NCBI GenBank assembly: GCA_903862855.1
Contig: CAIOZW010000287.1
Span: 1-33,503 of the forward strand
Reading direction: 5' to 3'
Length of the DNA: 33,503 bases
Origin: an uncultured Acidobacteriota bacterium
GTDB lineage: Bacteria; Acidobacteriota; Blastocatellia; RBC074
Shown here: piece after piece, positions 23,794 through 32,394 of the stretch
Layout of the letters: each line of letters starts with the position of its first letter
Position numbering within the stretch: the stretch's first letter is position 1
Notes under the pieces: generated by a model
Told to the model about the DNA's origin: nothing
The model's database searches: none
Seen by the model: the letters and a program-made list of their open reading frames with translations, nothing else
Translations under genes and position numbers: made by a program

Positions 23794-25646
23794 CCATCAG
23801 TCTGCAAAAAACTTTTTTCGGGATTCTGACGCTCATCCTGGCCTTTCCTGGCGATCAGTTGAGAGCGCAGAGTCCCGGGACGAGTTCTTGGTCCTGGCAG
23901 AATCCACTTCCCCAGGGAAATCCACTCTATTCAATCAAGTTCAGCACTGAGCGATATGGTGTAGCCATTGGCCGCGACGGAGCCATGGTGCGCACGACTG
24001 ATGGAGGCCGGAGCTGGCGCAGTGTAGGGCCGATCGTCTCGACACCGCTCTATGGTCTCTCTGTGCGAGATCGGCAGCTCTGGGCTGTCGGCGCGCGAGG
24101 GCAGGTACTCCATTCGCGAGATCGTGGTGAGCATTGGGAATCTCAGACGAGTGGAACTCGCGCCCATCTTTTCGGGATCTGGGTTGGCGCTGACGGAGAG
24201 GGATGGGCAGTTGGAGTGGAAGGGAGCCTGATCAAGGCCAGAAATGGTGGAGAAGTCTGGGAGAATGTTGAGAGTCCGACAAGAAACCATCTGCGGGGTA
24301 TCAGCTTCCTCGATCGGTTCCGTGGAGTGGCCATTGGAGATGCGGGCACGGTTCTGGTGAGCGAGGACGGTGGCCGGACCTGGAAGTTACGACCATTCGG
24401 ACGATCCATTGACCTGCTGACGATCTGGCCGTTTGATGACGGTAGATTGGTCGTTACAGGAGCTGAGGGTACGGTCTGGCTGAGTGGAGACCACGGAAAA
24501 AATTGGAGCCTGGTTGAGCTGGGTACGACAGATCGTTTAACGGCGGTTCATTTCATCGACAATCGTCATGGCTGGGTAGGCTCTGCGGGTGGAGGCTTAT
24601 GGCAAACCAATGATGGAGGCCGGACCTGGCAGCGTCTCCGCGATCTGAAGGAGCAGGGAATACTCTCCATATATTTCACTGCCACTCAGCAAGGTTGGGT
24701 ATGCGGTGAAGCTGGAATCATTCTTTCGACCCGCAATGGAGGGCAGACCTGGGAAGTGGAGACCGAGGGGGAGCGGAACCACCTTAATGACATCCACTTT
24801 GTCAGTCGGGAACTTGGCTGGAACGTCGGGGCGCGGGGAACGATACTGCAAACCTCGGATGGTGGACGAAGCTGGAGGAGACAGGAATCGGCACTGCGAG
24901 ACGAGTTTCTCGCCGTCCATTTCATCGATGCTCGTCACGGATGGATTGCTGGTGAGAACGGAGCCTTGCTGCGGACGATCGATGGCGGGCTGACCTGGGA
25001 GCCACGAGAGATGCCGCGAGGGATGGAGACTCCGGTCGACTTTTACGATCTCTGGTTTAACGATGAGAACCGGGGATGGCTGATCGGCGCTGACGGACAG
25101 ATCAGTGAGACCAGAGACGGTGCCATCACCTGGATGACAAAACCCGTTCCGGGGCACCCTTCGTTGCGGAAGGTCTTCTTTTTTGACGATCAGCATGGCT
25201 GGATGACAGGTGAGGGTGGGGCAATCCTGGCCACGATCGATGGTGGAGAGACCTGGAAAATACAGGAGAGTGGAACACGGGAGTGGCTGCACGACATCAC
25301 TTTTGTCGATCGGCGCAGAGGATGGGTTGTGGGTGACAAGGGGCTGATCCTGCATACTGCTGATGGTGGGGAGACCTGGCTGGTGCAGATCAGCGGAGTT
25401 CCAACCCGGCTGACGGGCGTCGCGGCCAGATCGGCCCGCATGATCTATGCCGTCGGGCAGAATGGCGTAGTTCTCCATAGTGACGATGGAGGGAGAGAGT
25501 GGGAGCGGGAAGTCTCTGGCACATCGACAATGCTGACATCAGTAACCTTTGCTGACGACGAGGGCTGGACAGTTGGGCGAGACGGTGTCATCCTTCGCCA
25601 TACCGGCCCTGGAGCCGGCAAACTTCGTACAATATTGAATCGGTAG
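23790..25646 (+). CDS. Exported beta-propeller protein of Ycf48/BNR-like repeats
   Basis: A 618-residue protein with a signal peptide (hydrophobic stretch FFGILTLILAF, cleavage near LRAQ). The rest is a repeat array of about 42 residues per unit, with the pattern (T/S)xDGGxxW, then (S)GTxxxL, (F)xDxxxGWxVGxxGxIL. I count 13 full DGG-type turns and a last partial one, about 14 units in all, enough for two seven-bladed propellers. Ycf48/HCF136 is a single seven-bladed propeller needed for photosystem II assembly, but bacterial relatives outside phototrophs are exported proteins of unknown role. It probably acts in the periplasm or at the surface in protein binding. The TTG start overlaps the GNAT stop by 4 bases; no ATG fits the signal peptide. 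Confidence 0.85.
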   Translation: MTISLQKTFFGILTLILAFPGDQLRAQSPGTSSWSWQNPLPQGNPLYSIKFSTERYGVAIGRDGAMVRTTDGGRSWRSVGPIVSTPLYGLSVRDRQLWAVGARGQVLHSRDRGEHWESQTSGTRAHLFGIWVGADGEGWAVGVEGSLIKARNGGEVWENVESPTRNHLRGISFLDRFRGVAIGDAGTVLVSEDGGRTWKLRPFGRSIDLLTIWPFDDGRLVVTGAEGTVWLSGDHGKNWSLVELGTTDRLTAVHFIDNRHGWVGSAGGGLWQTNDGGRTWQRLRDLKEQGILSIYFTATQQGWVCGEAGIILSTRNGGQTWEVETEGERNHLNDIHFVSRELGWNVGARGTILQTSDGGRSWRRQESALRDEFLAVHFIDARHGWIAGENGALLRTIDGGLTWEPREMPRGMETPVDFYDLWFNDENRGWLIGADGQISETRDGAITWMTKPVPGHPSLRKVFFFDDQHGWMTGEGGAILATIDGGETWKIQESGTREWLHDITFVDRRRGWVVGDKGLILHTADGGETWLVQISGVPTRLTGVAARSARMIYAVGQNGVVLHSDDGGREWEREVSGTSTMLTSVTFADDEGWTVGRDGVILRHTGPGAGKLRTILNR

Positions 25647-25733
25647 CGACCACTATTCACGGCAGACCAAGACTCCCGGCAGGCTGGCAAATCATTACTT
25701 ACACATCCGGCTGCCCCAATTCAATCTGCAACT

Positions 25734-27155
25734 ATGCAAATGAATGATAATCGGCTCTCGCGGGCACGCGAGAAGTTTATCGCCACTTTCGGTCACGGCG
25801 AGATATTCGTTCTCCGCGCCCCGGCCCGGATCAATATTCTCGGCGAGCATGTCGACTATGTTTCGTACCTGCCGACGGCATCGCTTCCCTTTGGCAGTCA
25901 CGAACACGAGATGCTGATGCTCTACCGACCGACGATCGGTAAGCGGGTTCGCGGCATCTCAAGCCACTCTGCCTATGAACCATTCGAGTTTCCATTGACC
26001 GAAGAGTTTGGAGAGGGTGAATGGGCAACCCAGGTCTTCAACCGGCCGGCTCCGGCACCGCACTGGAGCAATTACGTCCGCGGAGCAGTCGCCTTTGCGC
26101 AATGGCGCCATCCACAAAGTATCGTCACCGGGATGGATCTCATGATCGACTCGACGATTCCGCCAGGGGGTGGCTCATCATCCTCATCGGCAATCGTTGT
26201 CCTGGCCGGCGCCGCGATCCGGCACGTCAATCGGATCGAATACGAACTGTGTGATCTGGCCTGGGAGTCATCCCAGGCTGAGTGGTACCTTGGAACACGC
26301 GGCGGGGCGCTCGATCATGCGACGATCTGTCTCAGCCAGCGGGATCACGTCCTGCTGATGAACCATTTTGAGCGTAAAAGTGAGCCGATTCCATTATCAG
26401 GTCGGGACTGGCGCTGGGTAACATTCTTCTCGCACCCGGCCGATAAGGGGCGGGAGGTGATGCTTGAGTACAATGAACGCGCTGCCGTCTCGCGAATCCT
26501 CATCCCGACACTGATGGAGCGGTCTGCGGCGATCGAGGAAGAGATCGAACGGCTTCCTGATCACCTCACCCTTGCTGAATTCAAACGCAGGTTTCCGGCT
26601 CAATTCAATGACTGTCAGGCGGCCTTTCCTGCCCTGATCAGGGAGCGAATGGATCTGCCACTCCGCATCCGGAATCGTGCGCTCCACCATCTGGGTGAGT
26701 CGCAACGCGTTGCCGAGGCGGTGCGCCTGCTAATGGAGCTGCAGCAGCCGACCGACAAACCGTCTTATCAATCAGGAGATGAGCGGGATCCTCGGACTGA
26801 ACATTTGCCGCAAGACGTAACTGACAGAGCAGTAGCACAGGCCATGCACAGTCTGGGTCGACTGATCGATCGATCACACCAGAGCCTCTGCGATCTCTAT
26901 GAGGTAAACAATTCCGAGGTTGACCACCTGGTCGACTCGATCACGAGGGATCCCGGAATGATCGAAGGCCGTCGCCTCATGGGTGGAGGGTTCGGTGGCA
27001 ATGTACTTGTTCTCTGCCGCGCCGCGAATGTTCAACCCCTGATCGATCAGGTCTCGGTCGATTATTATGCTCCGCGCGGAAGAGATCCACGCGCTGAAGG
27101 CGCGATCATGATCTCTACCCCTGGCGATGGTCTGACGCTCGTGGTCGGGCAATAG
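25734..27155 (+). CDS. GHMP kinase of the galactokinase family, divergent
   Basis: The 473-residue protein has all three GHMP motifs: [14 protein letters not shown] (residues 29-42), [11 protein letters not shown] (143-153) and GGGFGGN near the C-terminus. Arg32, Glu38, His39 and Asp41 match the sugar-binding site of galactokinase, and Asp194 in GALDH matches its catalytic Asp in Gx[12 protein letters not shown] and [11 protein letters not shown] are further GalK signatures. It differs from ordinary GalK in being about 80 residues longer, including a polar insertion near residues 335-360, and in altered signature residues ([16 protein letters not shown]). It phosphorylates C1 of a hexose or, given the ExuT-like transporter 44 bases downstream, perhaps a hexuronate. 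That substrate is inferred. No galT or galE is adjacent. Confidence 0.83.
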   Translation: MQMNDNRLSRAREKFIATFGHGEIFVLRAPARINILGEHVDYVSYLPTASLPFGSHEHEMLMLYRPTIGKRVRGISSHSAYEPFEFPLTEEFGEGEWATQVFNRPAPAPHWSNYVRGAVAFAQWRHPQSIVTGMDLMIDSTIPPGGGSSSSSAIVVLAGAAIRHVNRIEYELCDLAWESSQAEWYLGTRGGALDHATICLSQRDHVLLMNHFERKSEPIPLSGRDWRWVTFFSHPADKGREVMLEYNERAAVSRILIPTLMERSAAIEEEIERLPDHLTLAEFKRRFPAQFNDCQAAFPALIRERMDLPLRIRNRALHHLGESQRVAEAVRLLMELQQPTDKPSYQSGDERDPRTEHLPQDVTDRAVAQAMHSLGRLIDRSHQSLCDLYEVNNSEVDHLVDSITRDPGMIEGRRLMGGGFGGNVLVLCRAANVQPLIDQVSVDYYAPRGRDPRAEGAIMISTPGDGLTLVVGQ

Positions 27156-27199
27156 ACAGTAAACGCCGCAGTTTTATCAAAAGAGTAAGGAGTAAACCC

Positions 27200-28489
27200 A
27201 TGTCGAAACCGATACGATCACTCCGCTGGTGGATTGGCGGGATGCTCTTTGCCTCGACGGTCATCAACTATATCGACCGGCAAACCCTCTCTACACTCGC
27301 CCCCTTCCTGAAGAAGGAGTACGAGTGGACAAACACGGATTATGCACTGCTCGTTGTCGCCTTCCGGATCGCCTACTCTTTTGGACAGACCATCTTTGGC
27401 CGAATGATGGACCGGATAGGAACACTGCGCGGGCTGACATATTCGGTCATTGCCTATTCGATCGCCTCGATGCTGACCTCATTTGCGCGTGGGCTGCACA
27501 GCTTTGCCTTTTTCCGGTTTCTGCTCGGGGCGGGAGAGTCAGCAAACTGGCCGGCCGCGACCAAGGCCGTCTCTGAATGGTTTCCACGGCGTGAACGGGG
27601 AGTGGCGACAGCGCTCTTTGACAGTGGTTCATCGATTGGCGGAGCAGTTGCTCCATTCCTGATCATCCCGATCTATCAGCATTATGGTTGGCGTCCAGCA
27701 TTTATCATTCCCGGACTGCTTGGTTTCATCTGGATCATGGTCTGGCGAAAAATCGGTGGCTCTCCTGACACCCATCCACGCATCACACCTGAGGAGCGCG
27801 AGATGATCCTTCGTGACAAGGAAGATTCGGCACCAGAGAGAAAGGCAGGAGTGGTCGGAATGGCACCACGCTGGTCAGAGCTGCTTCGTCTGCCACAGAC
27901 CTGGGGAGTGGTCATAGCACGGTCCTTTACCGACCCGGTCTGGTTCTTCATTACCGACTGGTTCATGATCTACCTTGTCGCGAAGGGTTTCGAAGTGGAG
28001 AACACACTGATCGCCTTCTGGATACCCTTTGTCGCGGCCGATCTTGGAAATTTTGCCGGAGGAGGTATCTCGAGCTGGCTGATCCTCCGTGGCTGGTCGG
28101 TGGAATGGGCACGCAAGTCGGTCATCATCTTCGGCGCAGCTGGAATGCTGCTACTTATTCCGACGCTCTATACATCGCAACTCTTCATGATTGCCGGACT
28201 CTTTGCCATCTCGACATTTGCATACGCGGCCTATTCGACTATGGCCATCGTGCTGGCGACCGATCTGTATGCCGACGAAGCCGTCGCCACCGTAAGCGGT
28301 ATGAGCGGAACCGGGGCTGGAATCGGAACAATTGCTTCGACACTGCTCATCGGCTGGATATCTGATCGATATTCGTTCGGGCCGATCCTCATTGCCGCGA
28401 GCCTGATACCCTTCATCGGCATGATCTTGGTAATGAGACTTGTCCGGAATCCGGAGAGTGACGTCAGTTCCCTGTTGAAACGAATCTGA
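27200..28489 (+). CDS. MFS transporter of the anion:cation symporter family (ExuT-like)
   Basis: A 429-residue carrier with about 12 membrane helices. The first helix ends [11 protein letters not shown], the usual opening of hexuronate transporters. The loop signature [12 protein letters not shown] follows helix 2, and [29 protein letters not shown] is strongly ExuT/GudP-like, as is [14 protein letters not shown]. The central cytoplasmic loop (about 195-225) is charged, as normal. The family imports hexuronates, glucarate or similar organic anions with protons. AAGGAG lies about 9 bases before the ATG, and the gap of 44 bases to the GalK-like gene indicates an operon. The stop lies 9 bases from the convergent msrQ stop. 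Confidence 0.85.
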   Translation: MSKPIRSLRWWIGGMLFASTVINYIDRQTLSTLAPFLKKEYEWTNTDYALLVVAFRIAYSFGQTIFGRMMDRIGTLRGLTYSVIAYSIASMLTSFARGLHSFAFFRFLLGAGESANWPAATKAVSEWFPRRERGVATALFDSGSSIGGAVAPFLIIPIYQHYGWRPAFIIPGLLGFIWIMVWRKIGGSPDTHPRITPEEREMILRDKEDSAPERKAGVVGMAPRWSELLRLPQTWGVVIARSFTDPVWFFITDWFMIYLVAKGFEVENTLIAFWIPFVAADLGNFAGGGISSWLILRGWSVEWARKSVIIFGAAGMLLLIPTLYTSQLFMIAGLFAISTFAYAAYSTMAIVLATDLYADEAVATVSGMSGTGAGIGTIASTLLIGWISDRYSFGPILIAASLIPFIGMILVMRLVRNPESDVSSLLKRI

Positions 28490-28498
28490 TGAACCTTC

Positions 28499-29119
28499 TC
28501 AGGGCTGTCCGATACGCCGTGACCAGTCTCTTCCACGCCAGAGCAGCAGCAGAAACAAGGTGGTGGCAAAAGCAAGTGGAAGCAGTTTGTCAGCACGCAC
28601 GAGCAGATAATAATGGACTGAGGCCGCGATGGCACTCAGATAGACCAGGCGGTGGAGCAGATTCCACCGGCGCCCCCCGAGCCGCCTGACCATTCGTTTG
28701 GTCGATGTTATGGCCAGTGGAACGAGCAGGATGAAGGCAAACATGCCGAGAAAGATGAACGGACGTCGCAGCAGATCTGCCACGATAAGTCGAACATCCA
28801 GCTCTTTGTCAAACCAGGAATATGAGAGGGCGTGGAGAGCGGCATAGAAGAAGGTGAAGAGTCCGGCCATCCGTCTGACCTTCATCATCGGGAGCAGCGC
28901 AGGAGACCGGGTTATCTTCACCAACGGGCTGATGGTCAGCGTAGCTGTCATCAGGATCAGGGTCAGCATCCCGGTCGTTCTGATGAGGTATTCCTGGGGA
29001 TTTGTTCCGAGTCGACCATTGAACGAATCCCACCCAAGCAGCAGCGCCGGCAAAGCCGCGTTGACAAAGAAGAGCAAGCGGGGAAAGAGGGATGGATCTG
29101 GTCGTTGCCGGGTAAACAT
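28499..29119 (-). CDS. msrQ: MsrQ, haem-binding membrane subunit of periplasmic methionine-sulfoxide reductase
   Basis: A 206-residue inner-membrane protein of the YedZ/MsrQ family with about six helices. It passes quinone-derived electrons through b-type haem to MsrP. TGMLTLILMTATLTISPL, the RRMAGLFTFFYAALHALSY segment and the LHRLVYLSAIAASVHYYLL segment contain the conserved His residues that bind haem. The start ATG overlaps the msrP stop by one base (TGATG), which gives tight translational coupling. Confidence 0.93.
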   Translation of the reverse strand: MFTRQRPDPSLFPRLLFFVNAALPALLLGWDSFNGRLGTNPQEYLIRTTGMLTLILMTATLTISPLVKITRSPALLPMMKVRRMAGLFTFFYAALHALSYSWFDKELDVRLIVADLLRRPFIFLGMFAFILLVPLAITSTKRMVRRLGGRRWNLLHRLVYLSAIAASVHYYLLVRADKLLPLAFATTLFLLLLWRGRDWSRRIGQP

Positions 29120-30087
29120 CAGTAATATCTCCGCAGATCCATCCCCTGATAGAGACTCGCGACCTGCTCGGCATAGCCATTGAATGGAAGAGTGTCACGC
29201 ATTACCCACTCGCCGATTCGCCTTTCACGAGCCTGGCTCCAGCGGGGGTGTGCAACATCAGGATTGACGTTGGAGTAGAAACCGTACTCGTCGGGTGCAT
29301 AGTCACCCCAGGTCGTCTTTGGCTGGCGATCAGTCAATTCGATCCGCACAATTGACTTGATGCTCTTGAAACCGTATTTCCACGGGACGACCAGACGGAT
29401 TGGCGCACCGTTCTGCGGCAGCAATGGTTGGCCGTAGAGTCCGGTCGAGAGGAGAGTCAGCGGATGACGGGCCTCATCGAGTCGCAACCCCTCAACATAG
29501 GGCCAGTCGAGCACTGATGTCCGCTGGTTTGGCATACGTTGAGGGTCGAAGAGGGTCTGAAAAGCGACAAATGACGCGTTGCCGAGTGGCTCGACCTGAT
29601 CGATCAGCCTCGCCAGTGGAATCCCGAGCCATGGAATGACCATCGACCAGGCTTCGACACAACGAAAGCGGTAGAGACGCTCCTCGACACCCAGACGAAG
29701 CAGCTCCTCGAGATCGAATACCCGTGGTCGCTTGACAAGCCCCGTCACTTCAACAGTCCAGGGTCTGGTCACAAAGTTGCGGGCACGCGCTGCGACACCC
29801 TCCTTGCTGGTCGAAAATTCGTAAAAATTGTTGTAGTTCGTAATATCCTCAAAGCTGGTGGATGATTCACCCTGGTCAGTGGTCAGGTTGGATGTCGGAC
29901 CAGTCGAGGAAGAGCCCGTCACCGGTCTGGATGAACCGGCCGGGACAGCCAGCCGTCGGTAGAGAAGTGTCGTTGCTGCTGCCGTTCCCGCGAGCAGACC
30001 TCCACGGATAAAGTTGCGGCGATTGAGATAGTCCCTTTCCGGGGTGATCTCACTGCTCGCGATATCATCGGTTTTTTTGATTAGCAT
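29119..30087 (-). CDS. msrP: MsrP, periplasmic molybdopterin-dependent methionine-sulfoxide reductase
   Basis: The 322-residue precursor has a twin-arginine signal ([11 protein letters not shown], Arg23-Arg24), so it is exported folded by Tat. The mature part is the YedY/MsrP sulfite-oxidase fold. [14 protein letters not shown] holds Cys143, the molybdenum ligand. Further motifs are [33 protein letters not shown] and [17 protein letters not shown]. With MsrQ it repairs oxidised methionines in periplasmic proteins, which makes sense beside a lineage rich in exported proteins. Residues 50-80 form a Ser/Thr/Gly-rich linker longer than in E. coli. A promoter candidate lies at 30138-30166. Confidence 0.94.
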   Translation of the reverse strand: MLIKKTDDIASSEITPERDYLNRRNFIRGGLLAGTAAATTLLYRRLAVPAGSSRPVTGSSSTGPTSNLTTDQGESSTSFEDITNYNNFYEFSTSKEGVAARARNFVTRPWTVEVTGLVKRPRVFDLEELLRLGVEERLYRFRCVEAWSMVIPWLGIPLARLIDQVEPLGNASFVAFQTLFDPQRMPNQRTSVLDWPYVEGLRLDEARHPLTLLSTGLYGQPLLPQNGAPIRLVVPWKYGFKSIKSIVRIELTDRQPKTTWGDYAPDEYGFYSNVNPDVAHPRWSQARERRIGEWVMRDTLPFNGYAEQVASLYQGMDLRRYY

Positions 30088-30111
30088 TCCACCATCCCCT
30101 TTCCACTTGAA

Positions 30112-30120
30112 TGGTATAAT
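30112..30120 (+). promoter_or_regulatory. Extended -10 promoter for rnhB
   Basis: TGGTATAAT is a perfect extended -10 (TGnTATAAT). No matching -35 is seen, as is common for extended -10 promoters. The start would be near 30127, giving a leader of about 80 bases before rnhB. Confidence 0.5.
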
Positions 30121-30137
30121 CGGCCCTTGCCTGGTGG

Positions 30138-30166
30138 ATATTACTTTCTTGTGGAGAAACTATCAA
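30138..30166 (-). promoter_or_regulatory. Candidate promoter for msrPQ
   Basis: On the minus strand TTGATA (30161-30166, 5 of 6) and TAATAT (30138-30143, 4 of 6) are separated by 17 bases. Transcription would start near 30131, 44 bases before the msrP ATG. It lies just inside the predicted rnhB leader, so the two divergent transcripts would overlap or interfere at their 5' ends. Confidence 0.4.
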
Positions 30167-30209
30167 AAAGCAACCAACGACGGCTGAGACTCAAGACAAC
30201 CTGACAGAG

Positions 30210-31010
30210 ATGACAAGCAGACCGGTTGGCTGGCTCATCGAGCGCTATGTGACCGAAGGGAGACCTCTACCCGATGGGCTCATTGATGTCTTGACCAATG
30301 ACCGACGCCGTGGAGCCAGACAGCTTGCCATCCGACTGCGATCGCGTGTCGATTCGATTGCCACCGAGGAGCGGCGTATCCGCGATCTCTTCCAATTTGA
30401 GAACCAGCTGCACGAGGAGGGCTACCGGCTCATTGCCGGAGTCGATGAGGCCGGAGTTGGACCGTTGGCTGGTCCGGTCGTCGCCGCGGCAGTAATTCTT
30501 CCTGACAATCATCACCTTCCCGGACTCGATGACTCGAAGAGGCTTTCGGAGGCCAGACGGGTCGACCTGGCTGAACTGATCAGATCCGAGGCCATCTCCT
30601 GGGCCATCGGCATATCGACGGAGCAGGAGATCGATCAGCTCAACATCTATCATGCGGGACTTCAGGCCATGCACCGTGCCGTTACGGCTCTCCCGATCCT
30701 TCCCGACCATCTGCTGGTCGATGCACGGACCATCCATTCCTGTCATATTCCTCAGCGGGGTATTGTCCGCGGCGACTCTCTCTCCGCCTCGATCGCGGCG
30801 GCATCAATTATCGCCAAGACAACCCGTGATGCCATGATGGTCGATCTCGACCGGCAATACCCAGGTTATGGTCTTGCCATCCACAAGGGCTATCCGACGC
30901 CGGCTCATCTTGAGATGATCAGAAGACTCGGGGTATTGCCGATTCATCGGCGCAGCTTTCGCCCGGTGCAACTTGCGCTGGGCAGTCAGCCCGATGAATC
31001 TGCCCGATGA
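30210..31010 (+). CDS. rnhB: Ribonuclease HII
   Basis: This 266-residue enzyme cleaves the RNA strand of RNA-DNA hybrids and removes ribonucleotides misinserted in DNA. The catalytic DEDD set is visible: Asp79-Glu80 in AGVDEAGVGPLAGPV, Asp171 in LLVDAR and Asp207 in TTRDAM. LDDSKRLSE, SIIAKTTRD, GYGLAIHKGYPTPAHL and HRRSF are family hallmarks. An N-terminal helical extension of about 70 residues precedes the core, as in Bacillus RnhB and longer than in E. coli. A stop codon 24 bases upstream in frame limits the start to 30210 or later. A short frame with a clamp-binding-like motif overlaps its 3' end. Confidence 0.95.
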   Translation: MTSRPVGWLIERYVTEGRPLPDGLIDVLTNDRRRGARQLAIRLRSRVDSIATEERRIRDLFQFENQLHEEGYRLIAGVDEAGVGPLAGPVVAAAVILPDNHHLPGLDDSKRLSEARRVDLAELIRSEAISWAIGISTEQEIDQLNIYHAGLQAMHRAVTALPILPDHLLVDARTIHSCHIPQRGIVRGDSLSASIAAASIIAKTTRDAMMVDLDRQYPGYGLAIHKGYPTPAHLEMIRRLGVLPIHRRSFRPVQLALGSQPDESAR

Positions 31011-31056
31011 TCTTGAAGAGTTTGACCTTTTTGGCGATAACAGAACTGGACATTAG
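30994..31056 (+). CDS. Possible 20-codon coupled ORF or frameshifted RnhB tail
   Basis: In the +1 frame relative to rnhB, an ATG overlaps the last 17 bases of rnhB and leads to the peptide MNLPDDLEEFDLFGDNRTGH, ending 3 bases before the next gene's GTG. The acidic EEFDLF resembles the hydrophobic core of bacterial beta-clamp-binding peptides (QLxLF). It may be a leader that couples translation of the exporter gene, an alternative RnhB C-terminus reached by a shift near CGA-TGA, or chance. Confidence 0.3.
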   Translation: MNLPDDLEEFDLFGDNRTGH

Positions 31057-31059
31057 AAA

Positions 31060-32289
31060 GTGACTCAGCAACCAACAACCAGTGAGAAGATCAAATTCAT
31101 CCTTAAACTGGGCCGGGCGCTCCACACGCACGGCTATCCCGCACACCGGCTCGAAGAGGTTCTCGAGAAGGCCTCTGAACGACTTGGGGTTCATGCCCAG
31201 TTCTTCTCTACCCCGACCTCGATGCTTGCCGCCTTTGGACCGGAGGATGACCAGCAGACCTTTCTGCTGCGAGTCACACCAGGTGATGTCAATCTGGCCC
31301 GACTGGCGGAGCTCGACGATGTGACAATCGGAGTGCTTCGCGGAGCGTGTGACGCGGCAACCGGGTCGTCGCTGATCGACCAGATTCTTGAACGACCAAT
31401 GGAGTATGGGCAGTTGCTGCGCACCTTCGCCTACGCGCTCGCTTCGGCGGCCGCCTCCCGGCTCCTCGGCGGCGGATGGCGTGAGATCCTCCTCTCCGCC
31501 CTCGTCGGCTGGTTGATTGGTCTGCTCGCGGCCTGGTTTGAACGGTCGAGCGAACTCAAACGAGTCTTTGAGCCTGTCGCCGCCTTCACCGCTTCCGCCA
31601 TCACCCCGCTGCTCGGTCTGCTTCTGGGCCCTTTTGCCATCTCCCATACCATGCTCGCCGGCCTGATCGTTCTCATGCCGGGTTTGACACTGACTGTCGC
31701 CATGATCGAACTGTCGACACAACATCTCTCATCAGGGACATCACGGCTCAACAGCGCCTTCATCACCTTTCTCGCCATCGGTTTTGGTGTAGCGGTCGGC
31801 AGTTCGGCCATCAACCTCCTGGCTGGAATGATCACCGGGCCGATTGCGGCAAGCCGTCCGATCCCCTTACCCGGCTGGACTTTGATTCCTGCACTTCTCG
31901 TCATGCCACTTGCCTTCACAATCCTTCTTCGTGCTCACCGTGGTGATGGACCCTGGATTGTTCTTGCCGGAGTGATCGGGGTGGGCGGCAGCCGTTTTGG
32001 CGATATGCTCCTCGGACCTCAACTCGGTGTCTTCCTCGGAGCCCTGCTCATCGGGATCTTCAGCAGTGCCTATGCCCGCTGGATGGATCGGCCGGCCGTT
32101 ATCACCCAGGTTCCCGGAATCCTCCTTCTCGTTCCTGGCAGTATCGGGTTTCGTGGACTGGCGGCCATGCTCGATGAGAAGGTGATTTCTGGTATCGACA
32201 CGACATTCAAAATGATTTTGACGGCTGTTGCCCTGGTTGCTGGTACCTTGATCGCCAGTGTCATCGCACCGGTCCGCCGTGAGATTTAG
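31060..32289 (+). CDS. ThrE-family threonine/serine exporter-like membrane protein
   Basis: A 409-residue protein with the fused ThrE arrangement. The N-terminal ThrE domain includes a soluble part (LGRALHTHGYPAHRLEEVLEKASERLGV, FFSTPTSMLAAFG, GDVNLARLAELDDV) typical of the family, followed by about five helices. A second set of helices (from about residue 270) corresponds to the ThrE_2 half. LIVLMPGLTLTVAMIELSTQHLSSGTSRL is a conserved ThrE stretch, and VPGILLLVPGSIGFRG lies in the second half. In corynebacteria the protein exports threonine and serine by proton exchange. The start is GTG with no strong ribosome site, 3 bases after the small overlapping frame, so translation may be coupled to it. 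Confidence 0.88.
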   Translation: MTQQPTTSEKIKFILKLGRALHTHGYPAHRLEEVLEKASERLGVHAQFFSTPTSMLAAFGPEDDQQTFLLRVTPGDVNLARLAELDDVTIGVLRGACDAATGSSLIDQILERPMEYGQLLRTFAYALASAAASRLLGGGWREILLSALVGWLIGLLAAWFERSSELKRVFEPVAAFTASAITPLLGLLLGPFAISHTMLAGLIVLMPGLTLTVAMIELSTQHLSSGTSRLNSAFITFLAIGFGVAVGSSAINLLAGMITGPIAASRPIPLPGWTLIPALLVMPLAFTILLRAHRGDGPWIVLAGVIGVGGSRFGDMLLGPQLGVFLGALLIGIFSSAYARWMDRPAVITQVPGILLLVPGSIGFRGLAAMLDEKVISGIDTTFKMILTAVALVAGTLIASVIAPVRREI

Positions 32290-32320
32290 GGATGAGTAAC
32301 GATGATGGACTTTTGTCGGG

Positions 32321-32351
32321 TTACCATTTATCCTTTTCCCGGTAAATTTTT
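32321..32351 (+). terminator. Weak terminator-like element after the ThrE-like gene
   Basis: ATTTATCC can pair with GGTAAAT (7 bp with a bulged T, small loop), followed by a TTTTT run. TTACC at 32321 and GGTAA offer an alternative longer pairing. It is one of the few ends here with a T-tract. Confidence 0.3.
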
Positions 32352-32394
32352 CATTCTATCTGGCAGGCAAGCTGAACAGACAGGAGGTTAGATC

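Noticed and set aside
23900-25600. Recurring DNA words about 126 bases apart considered as an intergenic repeat array
   Set aside because: They are the codons of the DGG-W propeller repeats in a continuous reading frame.
30919-31725. 268-residue minus-strand frame over rnhB and the ThrE-like gene
   Set aside because: Spans two well-supported genes on the other strand and consists of polar low-complexity sequence.
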